From the NCBI GenBank assembly GCA_017163975.1, contig JAFFSR010000220.1, positions 16,324,001 to 16,388,000 of the forward strand: 64,000 bases of DNA. The letters are read 5' to 3'. Position numbers and translations under genes: made by a program. The notes under the pieces were generated by a model. It was given only the letters and a program-made list of their open reading frames with translations, did not search any database and had not been told where the DNA came from. Below are positions 34,901 to 47,631 of the stretch, piece after piece (positions within the stretch are counted from its first letter, which is position 1; each line of letters begins with the position of its first letter). This stretch comes from Anastatus disparis (taxonomy: Eukaryota; Arthropoda; Insecta; Hymenoptera; Eupelmidae).

Positions 34901-35449
34901 TTCTGAACATTGACGTACCAAAAGCGAGGCCAAACACTCTAAACGTTAAAAATTTACATTTAAAAAAGCAAAATTTCTTTTTTTGTAAATTTTAACATTT
35001 TATGTGAAGTATAATTTATTTAAGTAAAATTCTATAATATTATAAAAATTAAATTTTATTTCATAAAATTTTGTTTAAAATGTTTCTTAGCTTAAAAATT
35101 GATGTGATATTTTACTTTTATCATTATTCGCCTGAGTATATTAATGTAATAATGTAAATTTATAATTTTGATTTATTTTTAATACCTTATTTGTGCGATT
35201 ATTAGTGCTTTTATACCTTTGAATTGATTTTAACTTTATTTTAATCATTCGTGTTTTTATAAATTCGTATTTTTATAAAGCTGACGATGAATAAAATTTA
35301 CTTATCAAGCGTAACGATTTCAGTTTCTCTTATAGATGGTAAAGTTACAATTCCAATAATTATAAAATTAAACTTAGATAATTCAAAGTAATTTACAAAA
35401 AATTTGTCTAAATATTTATAAGTAGTCATTTATTAAGTTATTCTATGGT

Positions 35450-35573
<124 letters not shown>

Positions 35574-36461
35574 TGATATCTGATGAAATATTTATTACGT
35601 TTTCTTCAAAATTTAATACGTTTGGAGAAAAAATTATTATGATTGATTATAAAATGACTATTTTTCATATTTTTTATGAATTAAGAAGTTTTCAATTATT
35701 TCCCGTTGTCGCTAAAATTTAATTATTCTTTAAAAATAAAAAAAAATTATTTAAATCGTTAAATAATAAAATAACTTGGGCAGTTACTGTGTATATTGAA
35801 TAGTAATTTTTCACTAATCAAGTAAGCTAAAAAATCTACATATTGTTATTTCCTAAAATTCAATTACATTCTAGATATTTCTAACAAAGATGTTTCTATT
35901 AAATTTTTATTTTGGTTTGATAGTTTTGAATAAAAAATTCATTAAATTATTAATATTAAAAAAACTTTAAATAATAAAAATATTTCTGTTAAGAAATTTA
36001 AGAAAGTTAAAATTTTTATGTTAACATTTTAACTTTGAAAATTACATAAAAAAAATTTGTGTTTCATTTGTATCACTTATGTGTGTTAAAATTACAAATT
36101 TTTTCCACTGTGTACTTTATTTTTTTAAATTTTCAATATAAAATGGTTATTGCAACAAAATAATTCATTCAATTGAGTAAATATTTTATAAAATAATAAT
36201 TTATTACTTTTAAATTTTTATTTTTGAAGTTAATGATTGGAAATATTAAACCTAACATTTCTTTCTTAATTTAAAACGAATTTTTATTGAATTTTTTTGA
36301 TGAATTCATTGGAACTGATTTTTAGACTTGAAGAATCTATTTCTTCAGATTGGTTATATTTTATTGAAATCACAGGCTCATTGTATTTTAACAAAAAAAA
36401 TTATTTTGAATACAAATGCATCCATAGTTAATCAAACGGCAATGTTATTAACTTAGCAAAA

Positions 36462-36510
<49 letters not shown>

Positions 36511-36739
36511 CGGTAATAAAAGTTAGAAGGAGAACATAGAACATTGAAAGTGAGGGCTGTAACGAGTTTCATAAAAAAGACTTTATGTACCAATTGTAAA
36601 CTACATTTTGTTCTACATTAACCAAAATGTTACCAAGAAGTTATGATTCTAAGGTTATAATGAAAAAAATAATATCAACAAAATATTTTATATTTTAATT
36701 AATTTTACAAACAAAAATTTTATAATATTATTAACATTA

Positions 36740-37390
36740 TTAGAAATCGTATCTGCAAGCTACATAATATTCGTTATTTTTTTTTACATATAAACACGGA
36801 ACAGGATTGCGAATTTTTTCTAGAGCAATAAGTTTTTCAGGAACGTTGTTATCGAACACGCTGTACGCATGATAATCTTCGTCAAAATTGTTATTCATCA
36901 AAGTATCTACATAAAAAAATACTCTACTATCAGCTTAAAAAATTTTATTAATTTTACCAAACTGTGGGAAAATTCCAACACCTTCAACATCGTCATAAAT
37001 TTTTAACAAAAACACTGTATTTTGCTGATATTTTTTTCCATTAATAATTACATATTTCAAACTATGAGCTGTAATATTTTCAGCCCCTAATGTAATTTTA
37101 TTTAATAACGAAGCAGGTATTGCATAATTCTCTTTGGGACCAATATTTAACTGTGTCGATGTATATTTTAAATTTTCTTTCCTAAAACATAAACGTAACT
37201 GGATTCTAATTACAACAGTCAAAGGAAGGTTTCTTCTCGAACTTGTAGAGACTACGATCCCCTTTAACTCTGAATGTTTTCTCTCCCCTGGCATGCTCCA
37301 TAGATGTATCAGAGGACCATATTCGCGAATCATTCGAGGCAAATGAGTCACAAAGTGACTTTTTGGTTTCAAATAAGAAAATAAATCCAT
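36740..37390 (-). pseudogene. Transposase C-terminal fragment, one premature stop
   Basis: The frame starts MDLFSYLKPKSHFVTHLPRM and includes GPLIHLWSMPGERKHSELKG and STSSRRNLPLTVVIRIQLRL. It meets a TAA at 36935-36937 and continues in the same frame through ADSRVFFYVDTL, DEDYHAYSV and PVPCLYVKKN to a TAA at 36740-36742. I recognise the KPK-HF, ERKHSELK and terminal parts from insect DNA-transposon proteins, probably of the CACTA/CMC group. The N-terminal catalytic part is missing. A segment just upstream (37393-37480) is duplicated inside the left terminal repeat at 35278-35365. Confidence 0.6.
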
Positions 37391-37529
37391 GTAAAGCTGA
37401 TGATGAATAGATATGTACTATTCAAGCATAACGATTTCAGTTTCTCTTATAGATGGTGAAGTTACAATTCCAATAATTTTTCATTTTCTTAAAAATACGT
37501 TAGACAATTAACAAATGCAATTTAATAAG

Positions 37530-37581
<52 letters not shown>

Positions 37582-38774
37582 TATAAAAGATACAAGAAAT
37601 AACGCTGCTACTTTTTTGAAATTATTGAATTTAAAATTGGAACTACGACCCAAAAATCAATAGTGAATATCTTCCCTCTAACGCCAAGCAAACTCCATTT
37701 GTATACGAAATTTGTAACAATACAATCATATAGTTTATAAAGAATAAGTCAATAATGACTACTTATAAATACCTAAAGAATTTTTTTTCAAATTACTTTG
37801 AACTTTCTGAGTTTCAATATGTCCTAATAAATTTATAAATATAAAAAAAATAAGAAGGATTAAAATAAAGTTAACATCAATTCAAAGGTATAAAAGCACT
37901 AATAATCGCACAAATAAGGTATTAAAAATAAATCAAAATTATAAATTTACATTATTACATTAATATACTCAGGCGAATAATGGTAAAAGTAAAATATCAC
38001 ATCAATTTTTAAGTTAAGAAACATTTTAAACAAAATTTTATGAAATAAAATTTAATTTTTATAATATTATAGAATTTTACTTAAATAAATTATACTTCAC
38101 ATAAAGTGTTAAAATTTACAAAAAAAGAAAAAAAAAGAAATTTTGCTTTTTTAAATGTAAATTTTTAACGTTCAGAGTGCTTGGCCTCGCTTTTGGTACG
38201 TCAATGTTCAGAAATTCAAAGTGAGCGAGCCTGTAACTCTGTCGTTACCCATGGTCTCGGCTTTCTGCATGAGAAATGCAGCAGAATCAAAGAGAGCGTG
38301 CTCGCAGCTTTGCCGCTGTGCTTAGTCTCGGCTTTCTGCACGCGCGATGCCGGAGAGTCGGAGCAAGCAAGCTCGCAGCTCTGCCGCAGTGCTTGGTTTC
38401 GGCTTTCTGCACGTGCGATGCCGGAGAGTCGGAGCAAGCGTGCTCGCAACACAGTTATGGCGCTCTGTTCGGATTAGCGTAATCGTTTACAAAGAAAGTC
38501 GTAATTATTTACAGCGACATGGTTACGCATTCATACATTACGATTTTCTGTAATCACTCGCTTCGAATGTTGTTCGCATGCAACCGCTCAGATTAACTTC
38601 GCAGTGCTGGCTTCGGGTTTTTTTTCAGTGTAGTTTACGTAAAATAGATAAAAAAGAAAAAATAAAATTTTTTTCAAAATTTATAAAAATTTTTTAAAAT
38701 TAAACCTATGCTAAGAAAATCGATTTTTAAAAGTCATACTTCTTTTGACAGATGCAAATGATTCTCATGCTATA

Positions 38775-39367
38775 CTATCTTTGGGTTTATCCACCTACAG
38801 CCTATTTGGCCTAGTAAGTGATACCTCGACCACCTTTGTGTTCCGGTGTTTCGCGTTCTAAATTAAGCCTTAATTCCCCTAATTTCGGTAGGTGCGTGCT
38901 CGAACGTGCAGGCCTACTTAGGCGGGGATCGCTCATACCCATCCCTTTTAGCGCATCGGGAGCTCAACACCTACCCGGCAGAACGGTCCGGCTCAATTAT
39001 AGTAATGGAACAGTCGCGTTCTGCCTTACCAGCCCTCGAGTGACTTTCGTTGGTTTTTGTGAAAACCGAAAAAAGTCTCTCGCGGGTGGTCCACCGCGGT
39101 GTCAGAGGGGCTATTCAAGCAGTGATACATATGTATGTATCACGCTGTATGTATGCGCGCGCATACTTTTTATTCTCTTCCCCATACATATCGTCGCGAT
39201 ACATACATATGTATCGCTACTTGAATAGCCCCTCTGTGAGCTCGGAATATTCCCCACTTTCAATATTTAAATCAAAAAATAGAGAAAAAATCCCGACCTC
39301 ACCGGGATTCGAACCCCGGCCCTCTGCGTGAGAGTCGGATGCTCTAGCCCCTGAGCCACCGCGGCTC
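38775..39367 (-). mobile_element. tRNA-derived SINE, copy C, carrying a MITE
   Basis: On the minus strand the head has GGCTCAGGGGCTAGAGC and GGTTCGAATCC, and the tail has GGTGGATAAACCCAAAGATA. It is the best-preserved head of the three copies. The MITE at 39103-39236 interrupts the body after the CCACCGCGGTGTC block. Confidence 0.82.
39103..39236. mobile_element. Small MITE within SINE copy C
   Basis: CAGAGGGGCTATTCAAG and CTTGAATAGCCCCTCTG are perfect inverted termini, and inner arms share GATACATA(T/C)...GTATC blocks. SINE copies A and B show the uninterrupted site (GTGTCAGT). The target duplication is not clear from the flanks. Confidence 0.8.
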
Positions 39368-39399
39368 TCTATTTTTTAATTCATTATGTTACAGTCGAT

Positions 39400-40250
39400 G
39401 TAGGTATTCTTTTTATTTAATAATCTACGTATCAAAATAATAGTTATTTTTTCTGCAAACACATTTTTAGAAATTTGTGTAGATGTGTTACGTCATGTCG
39501 TATCTTTTATTTAAAAATTTTTTATTCCAAATCATGCAGTTATTAAATTCAATTAGATAATGTGACTTAGTAAGCATATTGTAAAATTAAGTCATTTATT
39601 ATGGAACAAAAGAAAGTGCAATGCGATTTACAAAATCAACAAAACGAGAACAATGCGAAGGCTATATGAACCAGATTTACCACGTTAACCATATCATTCA
39701 ATAAAAGTCAAAATGCATAATAAGCCTAAAAATCTCACCTACATTAAAAATAGTCAAACAGCTACCTAAAGAGAGGCACATGTACCAGGGTACGCTTAAA
39801 CTGTAGTTTTTACTATATTCATTATGCCCAGAAAATTTGAGAATGATCGAAAGTACCGTCATTTTTTTATAGCTCAAGAAACACACATAGAAAAATATAA
39901 AAAAAAGTATCATTTTTGGCGTATAAAATTATGTACCGTGATTACCGATTTTTCAATCAATACCGAAATTCAATTACATATTCTATTCACAGAAACGAGT
40001 AATTTAAGCCCTTATTGAAGTGTGTGCCACTCCAGAAACTTGTATTTATAGACTTTTGAATAGTTGTGAAGTCGACCTCTCAAAATTAAAAAGTTCCACG
40101 GATATCCCCTTATATATAAAACGGGAAGCACTCTTACCGCTTGCGAGAGTAAGAGAGTAAGCTCTAAGAGAAAAAGTAAAGAACGTAAAATTCAACAACT
40201 ACCATTAAGTGGATAAATTATAAACTAATCTTGAAAATAGTTTGAAATGA
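39400..40250. other. AT-rich spacer, nothing recognised
   Basis: No gene or repeat match is seen. The open frames are short and overlap on both strands. Confidence 0.35.
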
Positions 40251-40254
40251 TTCT

Positions 40255-42905
40255 GTTATATTTCACGTTTTTTTTTCAAAAAGTCCTTTCAAAGACCTTT
40301 CAGCATGGATTCATGTAATATTTCATGTTCTGACTTTGTTTTTTTTTCGTAATCTTTGTGAAGTCATTATTAATTTTTTTATGTATTAGTTTATAAACTG
40401 TTTTGGAAATAAGTTTGGTTTATTTTAAATTTCTTTTCCAATTATTTCAATGAATTATTTTATAAAATATTTCTTGAAATTATTTTAAGATTCATTCATG
40501 CTGTGGGATTAGATGAGTAAATCGTTCCGTCTCCGAGTTCAAGATTTGAATTTTTAGTTTTGATATTATAATTTTAATTTTAAATGAATAATTTTATTTT
40601 TATTACCAAAAGTTTTTATGAAATATTGCATAAAAGCTTTCCGAAAGAATGTAATGTTTCTTGTTTCCTTACAAAAAGTCTTTTCAAAGTCTTTTCAGCA
40701 AGGTTCCATGTAATATTTCATATCATGACTTTTGTTTTTTTTTTAGAAATTATTTTGTAATCACTCTATGATGTTTTTATGTGAAAATTATTTTTTAATT
40801 TTGATGGCTTCAACGTTTATCTTTATGATCTTAACGTATTACCCCACACCTTTATATAAAGATATATACTTCCAATTTTTGTTTTTTACCCGTCCCATTT
40901 TACCCCATCCTATTCCGAATTCGCCCGGGGTAATGCCCGTGAAGAGGGGAAAACCCATAAGCAAACCCAGTGGTATAAAACCTGGGAAAACCCTCTCCGG
41001 AATGTGTCGGTGTATATAGCAGATTCGGTATTAGGCATCCTTGTATCAGGATACCTACACCGTATCTGCCACACCTCCCGCTCACATTGTCATGTGGCCA
41101 GCACGCCCAAGCGATCGTCACACAAAGCAAGTCCAGATTGGACGCGCAGCGTTTCTTGGAGCGATTACCCATCCAAGTACTAACCGCGGCCAATGCTGCT
41201 TAACTTTGTAGATCGCCTGGCACGCGCCGAACCACTCAGCCAATGCATCGGTCATGTTTTTATGCATTATTTCATAAATTCTTTTTAAAATAATCTCGCT
41301 ATCTTTTAAAGTTCTTTCTAAATTATTTCAATGTATCGTTTTAACGTATAATTTATAGTATAAAGTATAGTAACGTATAGTTTATAACGTATTATTTCAT
41401 AAAATTATTTCAAGATTTATTCATGCTGTGAAAGAATTTTTCGTGAAAGCCAGCAAAAGTTTAATGAAATATTGCATAAAAGCTTCTCGAAAGAACCTTG
41501 AAATGATTTTGTAAAATAATACTTTAGATAATCCACAAAATCTTTTTAAATAATTCTATGATTGGAATCGTAAGAAGATTTCTGTAATATTTCTTGTTTC
41601 CTTACAAAAATTCCTTTTAAAGTGTTTCCAGAGGGGTTGCTCCAGAGTGATAAACTATATAGTGCTATCTTTGTTCGGCACATTGATTTCATATCTTCTG
41701 TCTTTGTGATGCAGCGTTGTGCAATTTGCTAGAGCAACCTCCTGCAAGAATTCATGTGATAACTTTGCGTATTTCCAGTTATTATATGAATGATTTCCAA
41801 AAAATTTTAAAATTATTTCATGCAATATTTTGCGAGTGTTGACCAAAAGATTTGATGAAATATTGCATGAAAGCATTCCGAAAGAACCTTGAAATCATTT
41901 TGTAAAAGAATACTTTAGATAATACTCAGAATCTTTCTAAATAATTCTATGATTGGAATCGGAGGAAGATTTCTGAGTTATTTCTTGTTTCCTTATGAAA
42001 AGTCCTTTCAAAGTCATTTAGCAAGAATTCATGGAATATTTCATACTATGACTTTTGTTTCTTTTCTGGAAATATTTTTAGAACCATTTTGTGATGTTTT
42101 TATGTATTATTTCCTAAATTATTTTTAAAATAATTTCGTTATGTTTTAAAATTCTTTTTTGAATTACTTCATCGTATTATTTCATGAAATATTTCATAAA
42201 GTTACTTCGACATTAATGCATGCTGTGTGGCTGCCCAATTTTCCCAAAACATTGCATGAATCATTACATGAATGATTTTTGAAAGTATCTTCAAATGATT
42301 TGGTGAAAGAATACTTTAGATCATCCCGAAAATCTTTCTAAATTATTTTATGATTGGAATCGTTGGAAGATTTCTGAGTTGTTTCTTGTTTCCTTTTAAG
42401 AAGTCATTTTGAAGTCCTTTCAGTAAGGATTCATGTAATAACTTTTATTCTCATCATAAGTTATTTCATAAAATAATTCAAAAAGATTTCAAAATTGATT
42501 CATGTAAGATTTCGTGAGACTACACTGAAACATTGCATGAGTTATTACATGAATGCTTTTTGAAAGCATCTTGAAATGATTTGGTGAAAGAATACCTTAG
42601 ATCATCCCAAAAATGTTTCTAAACTATTTTATGTTTGGAATCGTTGGAAGATTTCTGAATTGTTTCTTGTTTCCTTTTAAGGAGTCCTTTCAAAGTCCTT
42701 TCAGTAAGGATTCATGTAAAATTTCATATTTTAACTTTCGATTTCTATTTGGTATTATTTTTGTAATGACTTTGTAATCTTTCTGTGTATTATCTTATAA
42801 ATTCTTTTTAAAAGAATACGGTTATCTTTTTAAGTTCTTTTTGAATCATTTCAACGTATTATTTCTTGAAATATTTCATGAAATTATTTCTAAATTCTTT
42901 CATGC
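40255..42905 (+). repeat. Degenerate satellite, roughly 290-400-base units
   Basis: Blocks such as TTTCTTGTTTCCTT, GTCCTTTCAAAGTCCTTTCA, AAGGATTCATGTAATATTTC, GAAAGAATACTTTAGAT and TCATGCTGTG recur in the same order near 40270, 40665, 41590, 41985, 42375 and 42660. Units differ by internal deletions. It is interrupted by the 5S-like element at 40782-41253. Confidence 0.75.
40782..41253 (-). mobile_element. 5S-rRNA-derived SINE
   Basis: On the minus strand, 41215-41155 reads AAGCAGCATTGGCCGCGGTT then AGTACTTGGATGGGTAATCG. This matches the internal promoter region of eukaryotic 5S rRNA (A box to C box). The unit is flanked by the direct repeat ATGTTTTTATG at 40771-40781 and 41254-41264, a target duplication within the satellite. 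The rest is unrelated to 5S. It fits the SINE3 class; it is not a functional 5S gene because only part of the 5S body is present. Confidence 0.75.
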
Positions 42906-43429
42906 TGTGTGGGGCAAGTCGTGAGGTTATAATAAAAGCTATGTTCTGTAATCAAAACATTGACAATTAAACATACACATAGATATATTCTGAATGATAA
43001 TAATATATCTATGTATATATACGCCGCCATGATATATATTGCTCGTAATGCTGCCCTCTCGCGGTTGAGCTTGCTCATTAATCATCCTAATTCCACCTAA
43101 ATACGGTCAAAGGACATAGATGATTTGATGTCAGAAATAGGCCGTATTACTTGAAAATATTAATCTTTTTTTCAATACTTTTAAAATTAAATTTTAGTTC
43201 TATTGATTTTTTTTTGTTTTTTAAATAGACATTTTGTAATGAGTATCTGCTGTTGAAGTGCGAGTCATTTTTTTTCACTAACCCAACGTTCAATGATTGT
43301 TCTTTGACATATTGAACGAAACATTATAGGATCGGTGATGCCATATTGATTTCTCCTGAAAAATATTGAGTCTCAATATGTCTCAAGAGGACATATAAAT
43401 CTTGTAAAGAGTCGAGGAGTGCGTCTGAG

Positions 43430-43505
43430 ACATATGCGATGCCAATACAAATTTAGCATGCTCTTTACATACTGACACGAATACGGCCTACGAGGACATA
43501 AATAT
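43430..43505 (+). repeat. Fragment of the 12600-12690 repeat block
   Basis: ATATGCGATGCCAATACAAA, TTTAGC and GGCCTACGAGGACATAA match the composite element at 12618-12685 and 15185-15250. Confidence 0.6.
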
Positions 43506-43551
43506 ATATATTTACTTATTTTCAGACTTCAACTCAGGCCTGTTACTTTAA

Positions 43552-43680
43552 ACGAAAAATACGTACATTTTTATTAAACGAAAAATACGTACATTAAACG
43601 AAAAATACGTACATTTTTATTAAACGAAAAATACGTACATTAAACGAAAAATACGTACATTAAACGAAAAATACGTATAT
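43552..43680 (+). repeat. Minisatellite, TTAAACGAAAAATACGTACA units
   Basis: Six near-identical units of about 21 bases are present, some with an extra TTTTA. There are no unique spacers, so this is not a CRISPR array. Confidence 0.9.
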
Positions 43681-43699
43681 AAATTTTATCATTGCAAAA

Positions 43700-45880
43700 A
43701 ATATTAATTTTATTTATTTTCTTGATTATTTGGCTAATTAGACATTATTTGTTTAGACAATTTTTTATATTAATATGCTGCAAAGAATTCGCTTTTCTCA
43801 TAATGTTATAAATTCAAATTTCTTGAGAGTTTTAAAGTTTATATTTCTTTTAAGGTTATTTTCTTTTTCTTATTAGAATTATTCTCATTCTACACGGAAT
43901 AAAAGTGAAATATCGAAGATCGCTTGTGAATTAGTGCCTGAACGAAGTGAGCAATATCCCAGTTTTATCCCTTGTAAACAGTAAAAAATTGTGTGTTTTG
44001 TGTAAATTTACAAAAAAAGTGTATATTAATCAGGCGTGAATACAAGTTAAACTTAACTGCATAAGATTTACACAAAACCTAAATAAAATTAGAATAGTGT
44101 GTGTTTTTGAACACTATTACGCAGAATTTGTATAAAATTATTTTGAAAACAAATTTGATGTGTAAAATATAACATTAAACAAAATAATTGTATATCTGAT
44201 TTTTCTGGTGAATTTTAAACGCACACTGTTTTTATAATTAATTAATAAGCCGAATCCATTTCTTTTCTTTTAAATCTGTAACACGAATAAATGCTATTTT
44301 TTGTTTATTAATAAAAAAATGTTTTATCGTCAAATCTTCAAAATCTTTTAGCATAGAGATAAGTCGTGTCCATTTGATCCATTGATCAATTCGGCTGCAG
44401 CCTGCTTCGGCTGGAGCATGCTCCTCATTTGTTAATAAACGCATGAATTGTATCTATTCTCCTCTTTTGGTGTTTGCGTCAGGAGTGGGGGAACTTTGAT
44501 GGACTCTCTTTTGTAACTTGAGCTCTTCGTGCTATTTTGATTCTAAGTTTCGAAGTTCCCAGCTGCTACATTTAAAATTAAAATAGACATAATATTGTAC
44601 ATCTTTTTTCTATAAAACTTACAGCTCTTGACCTCGAATATCGTAGTTACTTAATTGTATAATTTTGATATCTGATAAACTACGAAGTACGAGGTTTATA
44701 AATAAGTAATATTAAAGTCCAAAGCTAAGATATTTTCGTCGTTAGAGCTTTGATATTTTCATCAAAGTTCTTTCTACTAAAAGTTTTTTAGTCTAGCAGA
44801 GATTTTGAGGTTTAAAGAGAGAAAAAAAATTTTTCAATGAATTATACAAATTGTATTTGATACTGTGTACTATAAAGTTGTGTTTAATTGGTTGCATAGA
44901 ATTCTTAAAAGATAATTTTGCACTTGTGATAAAAAACTTACAGAATGTTTTATGTGTGTATATTTTTAATATTCTCGAGAATCACCCAATCCAGTTTTCG
45001 AGAAGGTGCTTGAGCTTTTTTACGTATTCATTTTACTTTTCCACCTAAATGTAAGTTGAGAGCAAATCAAATTAGATGTATTGAATAAAAGAATGAAAAT
45101 TGTTTAAATAGGTGATACAACCATTCAAATAAAAGATTCTTAAAAATCATTAATTTAAATATTCCAAAATCTTAATGATCATATGAGTCATCCAACGAGC
45201 TCATATTAAGAATATGAACTATATTATGAAAACTGGCATTTTTAATATATTTGAAAAATAAATAATAATTATCATGTTAAATTTTATATTCTCTCATACT
45301 CTAATAACGTGAATATGTAAAAACTTATTATCATCTAAAACTGTTAACAAGAAAATGTTCTAAATTTTACTGGAAAATTTTTGAATTATTAAAAAAACGA
45401 TCACAGCTTTATGTTTTGAATACATTTATAAATAGCGTGTAACTTATATTTTTATGCGTATTTTTCACTAAAATCTTTAATATTTTATTTTAAACCTTAA
45501 ACGTTAAATATGTTTCAATGATTAATATTGTATTTACCGTTAACTTTTGTTCATATTGAAATAAATCAAACTCTTCAGGCCATACTGTCCAGGTGTGAGG
45601 TTTATTAACAAAAATCTTTTGACAACGTTTCTGTTACATATTATTAACCCTTCTCAAGTCACTAAAAAAATATAAAAAAATAATAAAATCAAAAAATACA
45701 AAAATTAAGAATATACTAACAACTTATAAAACCTTATATGTCATGATTCGTTAAAATTTTTAAACTATTATAAAGCATAATAGTTAGTCAACTTATCATC
45801 ATGACCAACAGCACAAAACTAAATGTGTACATCAAAACATCAATAAAGACAGCATCGAACGATATGTACAAATAATTTAA
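43700..45880. other. AT-rich spacer, no gene seen
   Basis: No recognisable coding exon, hairpin or repeat match is seen. A 68-codon minus-strand frame at 44238-44444 has a mixed composition but no family that I know. Confidence 0.35.
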
Positions 45881-45890
45881 CACAAATACG

Positions 45891-46121
45891 TTACAATAAC
45901 TTTTGAACAAATTCTTTGAAAACCGATTTTAAATTTTGCGTATCAAATATGACATTTACATTTTTAAATTTATTAATAAAAATCATTTTAGATATTATGC
46001 GTTTTTTATATAAATACTCAACATCTAAAATTTTAACACTATTGATATTCAAGTCAAAGTGATGTCCTGTTTCAATTGTATGCTTAACCAACGCTAAGGT
46101 ACTAATAGTAGCCATAAACAA
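45891..46121 (-). pseudogene. Penelope-like retroelement scrap (C-terminal endonuclease end)
   Basis: The 76-residue frame includes TLALVKHTIETGHHFDLNIN, VKILDVEYLYKKRIISKMIF and DTQNL. The order ALxxHxxxTGHxFDF, ILDxExxYxKRxxSEM and DTExL is typical of the end of the GIY-YIG endonuclease domain in Penelope-like elements, as I recall it. RT and the rest of the endonuclease are absent. Confidence 0.5.
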
Positions 46122-46734
46122 AAGATTTTTGTTTATGGCCTGCAGAGTTTGATTTATTTCATTATAATTGTTACTGTCGGTAGAATCTACAAAATTGATA
46201 TTTTGTTAATATTTGTATTTTTTCAGAACTTTTAAACCAATACATTGTTAAATAAATTTATTTTGTAGATTTTTTATTATAATTTTCATCTTTCATTCAG
46301 AAGAGTTTCCTAGGATTGTCGTTTAAAAATTGCATGTCTTCAAAGCTATTCCAATTTTCTTGAAAAGCTTTAAAAATCCAACAAACTAGATCATCTTTTT
46401 AAAAAAGTAAGTATTTGCCTGAACAAATGTAGCTTTCTTTATAATATTATATAACAAAGAATTTCATTATTAAAAAAAAATCTGAATTCCAATAGTCGAA
46501 ACTTTTCTTGTAAGTATACATATACAAAAAAGACATGTTTTTTTCAAATAAATCAACTCATTTTAAATTCATACAAAAAATTGTAAGTGTTAATGCATGA
46601 ATATATTAACACTAGTTTTAACAGTTTTTAATTAAGTAAATTTAATACTTTTTATGTAAATGAAAAATTAATTGTTTTATTATTCTTCAATCCTGACTTT
46701 CTTAATTAATGAAGAAAAAATTCTTTCATTAATA

Positions 46735-46975
46735 ATGCTCGCGTATAGATTGCGGCGAAGTGGGGGCCGCAAATACGCGACCATTGACAGTCCACTTTTT
46801 TCCGAGGTAAATATACTATTTTTTCTTATTCCGGACGAAAATTACGTCCAACTTACTCGTTGTAGTAATTCATTTTTGATAAAAAAAACAATAAAATAAA
46901 AATATAGCGATTAATCACATACTGCTTTCGACCGAATATGTTCTGTTCTTCTCTGCCCTTCTCCCACTCATGATA
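46735..46975. repeat. Dispersed repeat with hairpin, pair of 17878-18125
   Basis: ATGCTCGCGTATAGATTGCG pairs with CGCAAATACGCGACCAT around GGCGAAGTGGGGGCC. The sequence then continues through AAATATACTATT, the inverted form of the AATAGTATATT end. The 3' part matches 17960-18125. Confidence 0.6.
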
Positions 46976-47183
46976 AATCATTAAAATAAACCATTAATAT
47001 TTCATTTTTTTTATAATTAACTTTAATTTTTATTAAATAACAATAAAACAAGTTAAACTTTAATAATAAAAAATAATGTTTATTATATACTCTAATTCCT
47101 TGAAACACTTTCGGGTGTTAAGATTATAATAGTACATTTTGTAACGGGTATAAAAAGCCTTTTCATACCAGTTTCAAACCGTA

Positions 47184-47249
47184 TTTTTTGCCATGAGAGC
47201 CAAGAAAGAGCAACGAAGTTGCAATTTTGGGGTTAGAATGGCAAAAAAA
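47184..47249. repeat. Short hairpin (k) with GAA tip
   Basis: TTTTTTGCCAT pairs with ATGGCAAAAAA. The centre GCAACGAAGTTGC is a perfect five-pair stem with a GAA loop. It lies about 385 bases before the gene 2 ATG. Confidence 0.55.
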
Positions 47250-47631
47250 ATTTTTTGCAGAGTAATTTTATACTAATTTTTCTTTTGCCATTTAATAAAT
47301 TTTTAATTTAAAAAATATTCCACGATATGGTGGAAAAAAGGTGAAGAGAGGAAATTGTCAATTAATATTAGGTAACATAACACGTGTTGCAGGTATCTGA
47401 CCAAAGACTAAAATTAATTTCTTCCTTGGGTAATCATGATTACAAACCTTGTCTCAGAAGGTTGCTATTGCTTGTCACAAATAATAATTTTAGAAAAGAC
47501 AACATAATTCTTCTAAAACATTTATTTTTATTACATCGTTGTTTAAAATTAACAGTATTTTATTGAATATCTTTTTATATGCTAACTAAAAAATATTCTC
47601 TAGGATTATTGAAATACAGCAAAGTTTTAAA

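Noticed and set aside
34561..34933. Overlapping frames rich in Arg, Ser, Ala and Cys, repeated at 38181-38553
   Set aside because: They lie in the terminal inverted repeats of a transposon, run in three frames at once, and follow a short tandem repeat.
41155..41215. Possible 5S rRNA gene
   Set aside because: Only the promoter-containing part of 5S is present, the flanks are unrelated, and an 11-base target duplication surrounds the unit.
43552..43680. Possible CRISPR-like repeat array
   Set aside because: Units are contiguous with no unique spacers, and the genome is eukaryotic.
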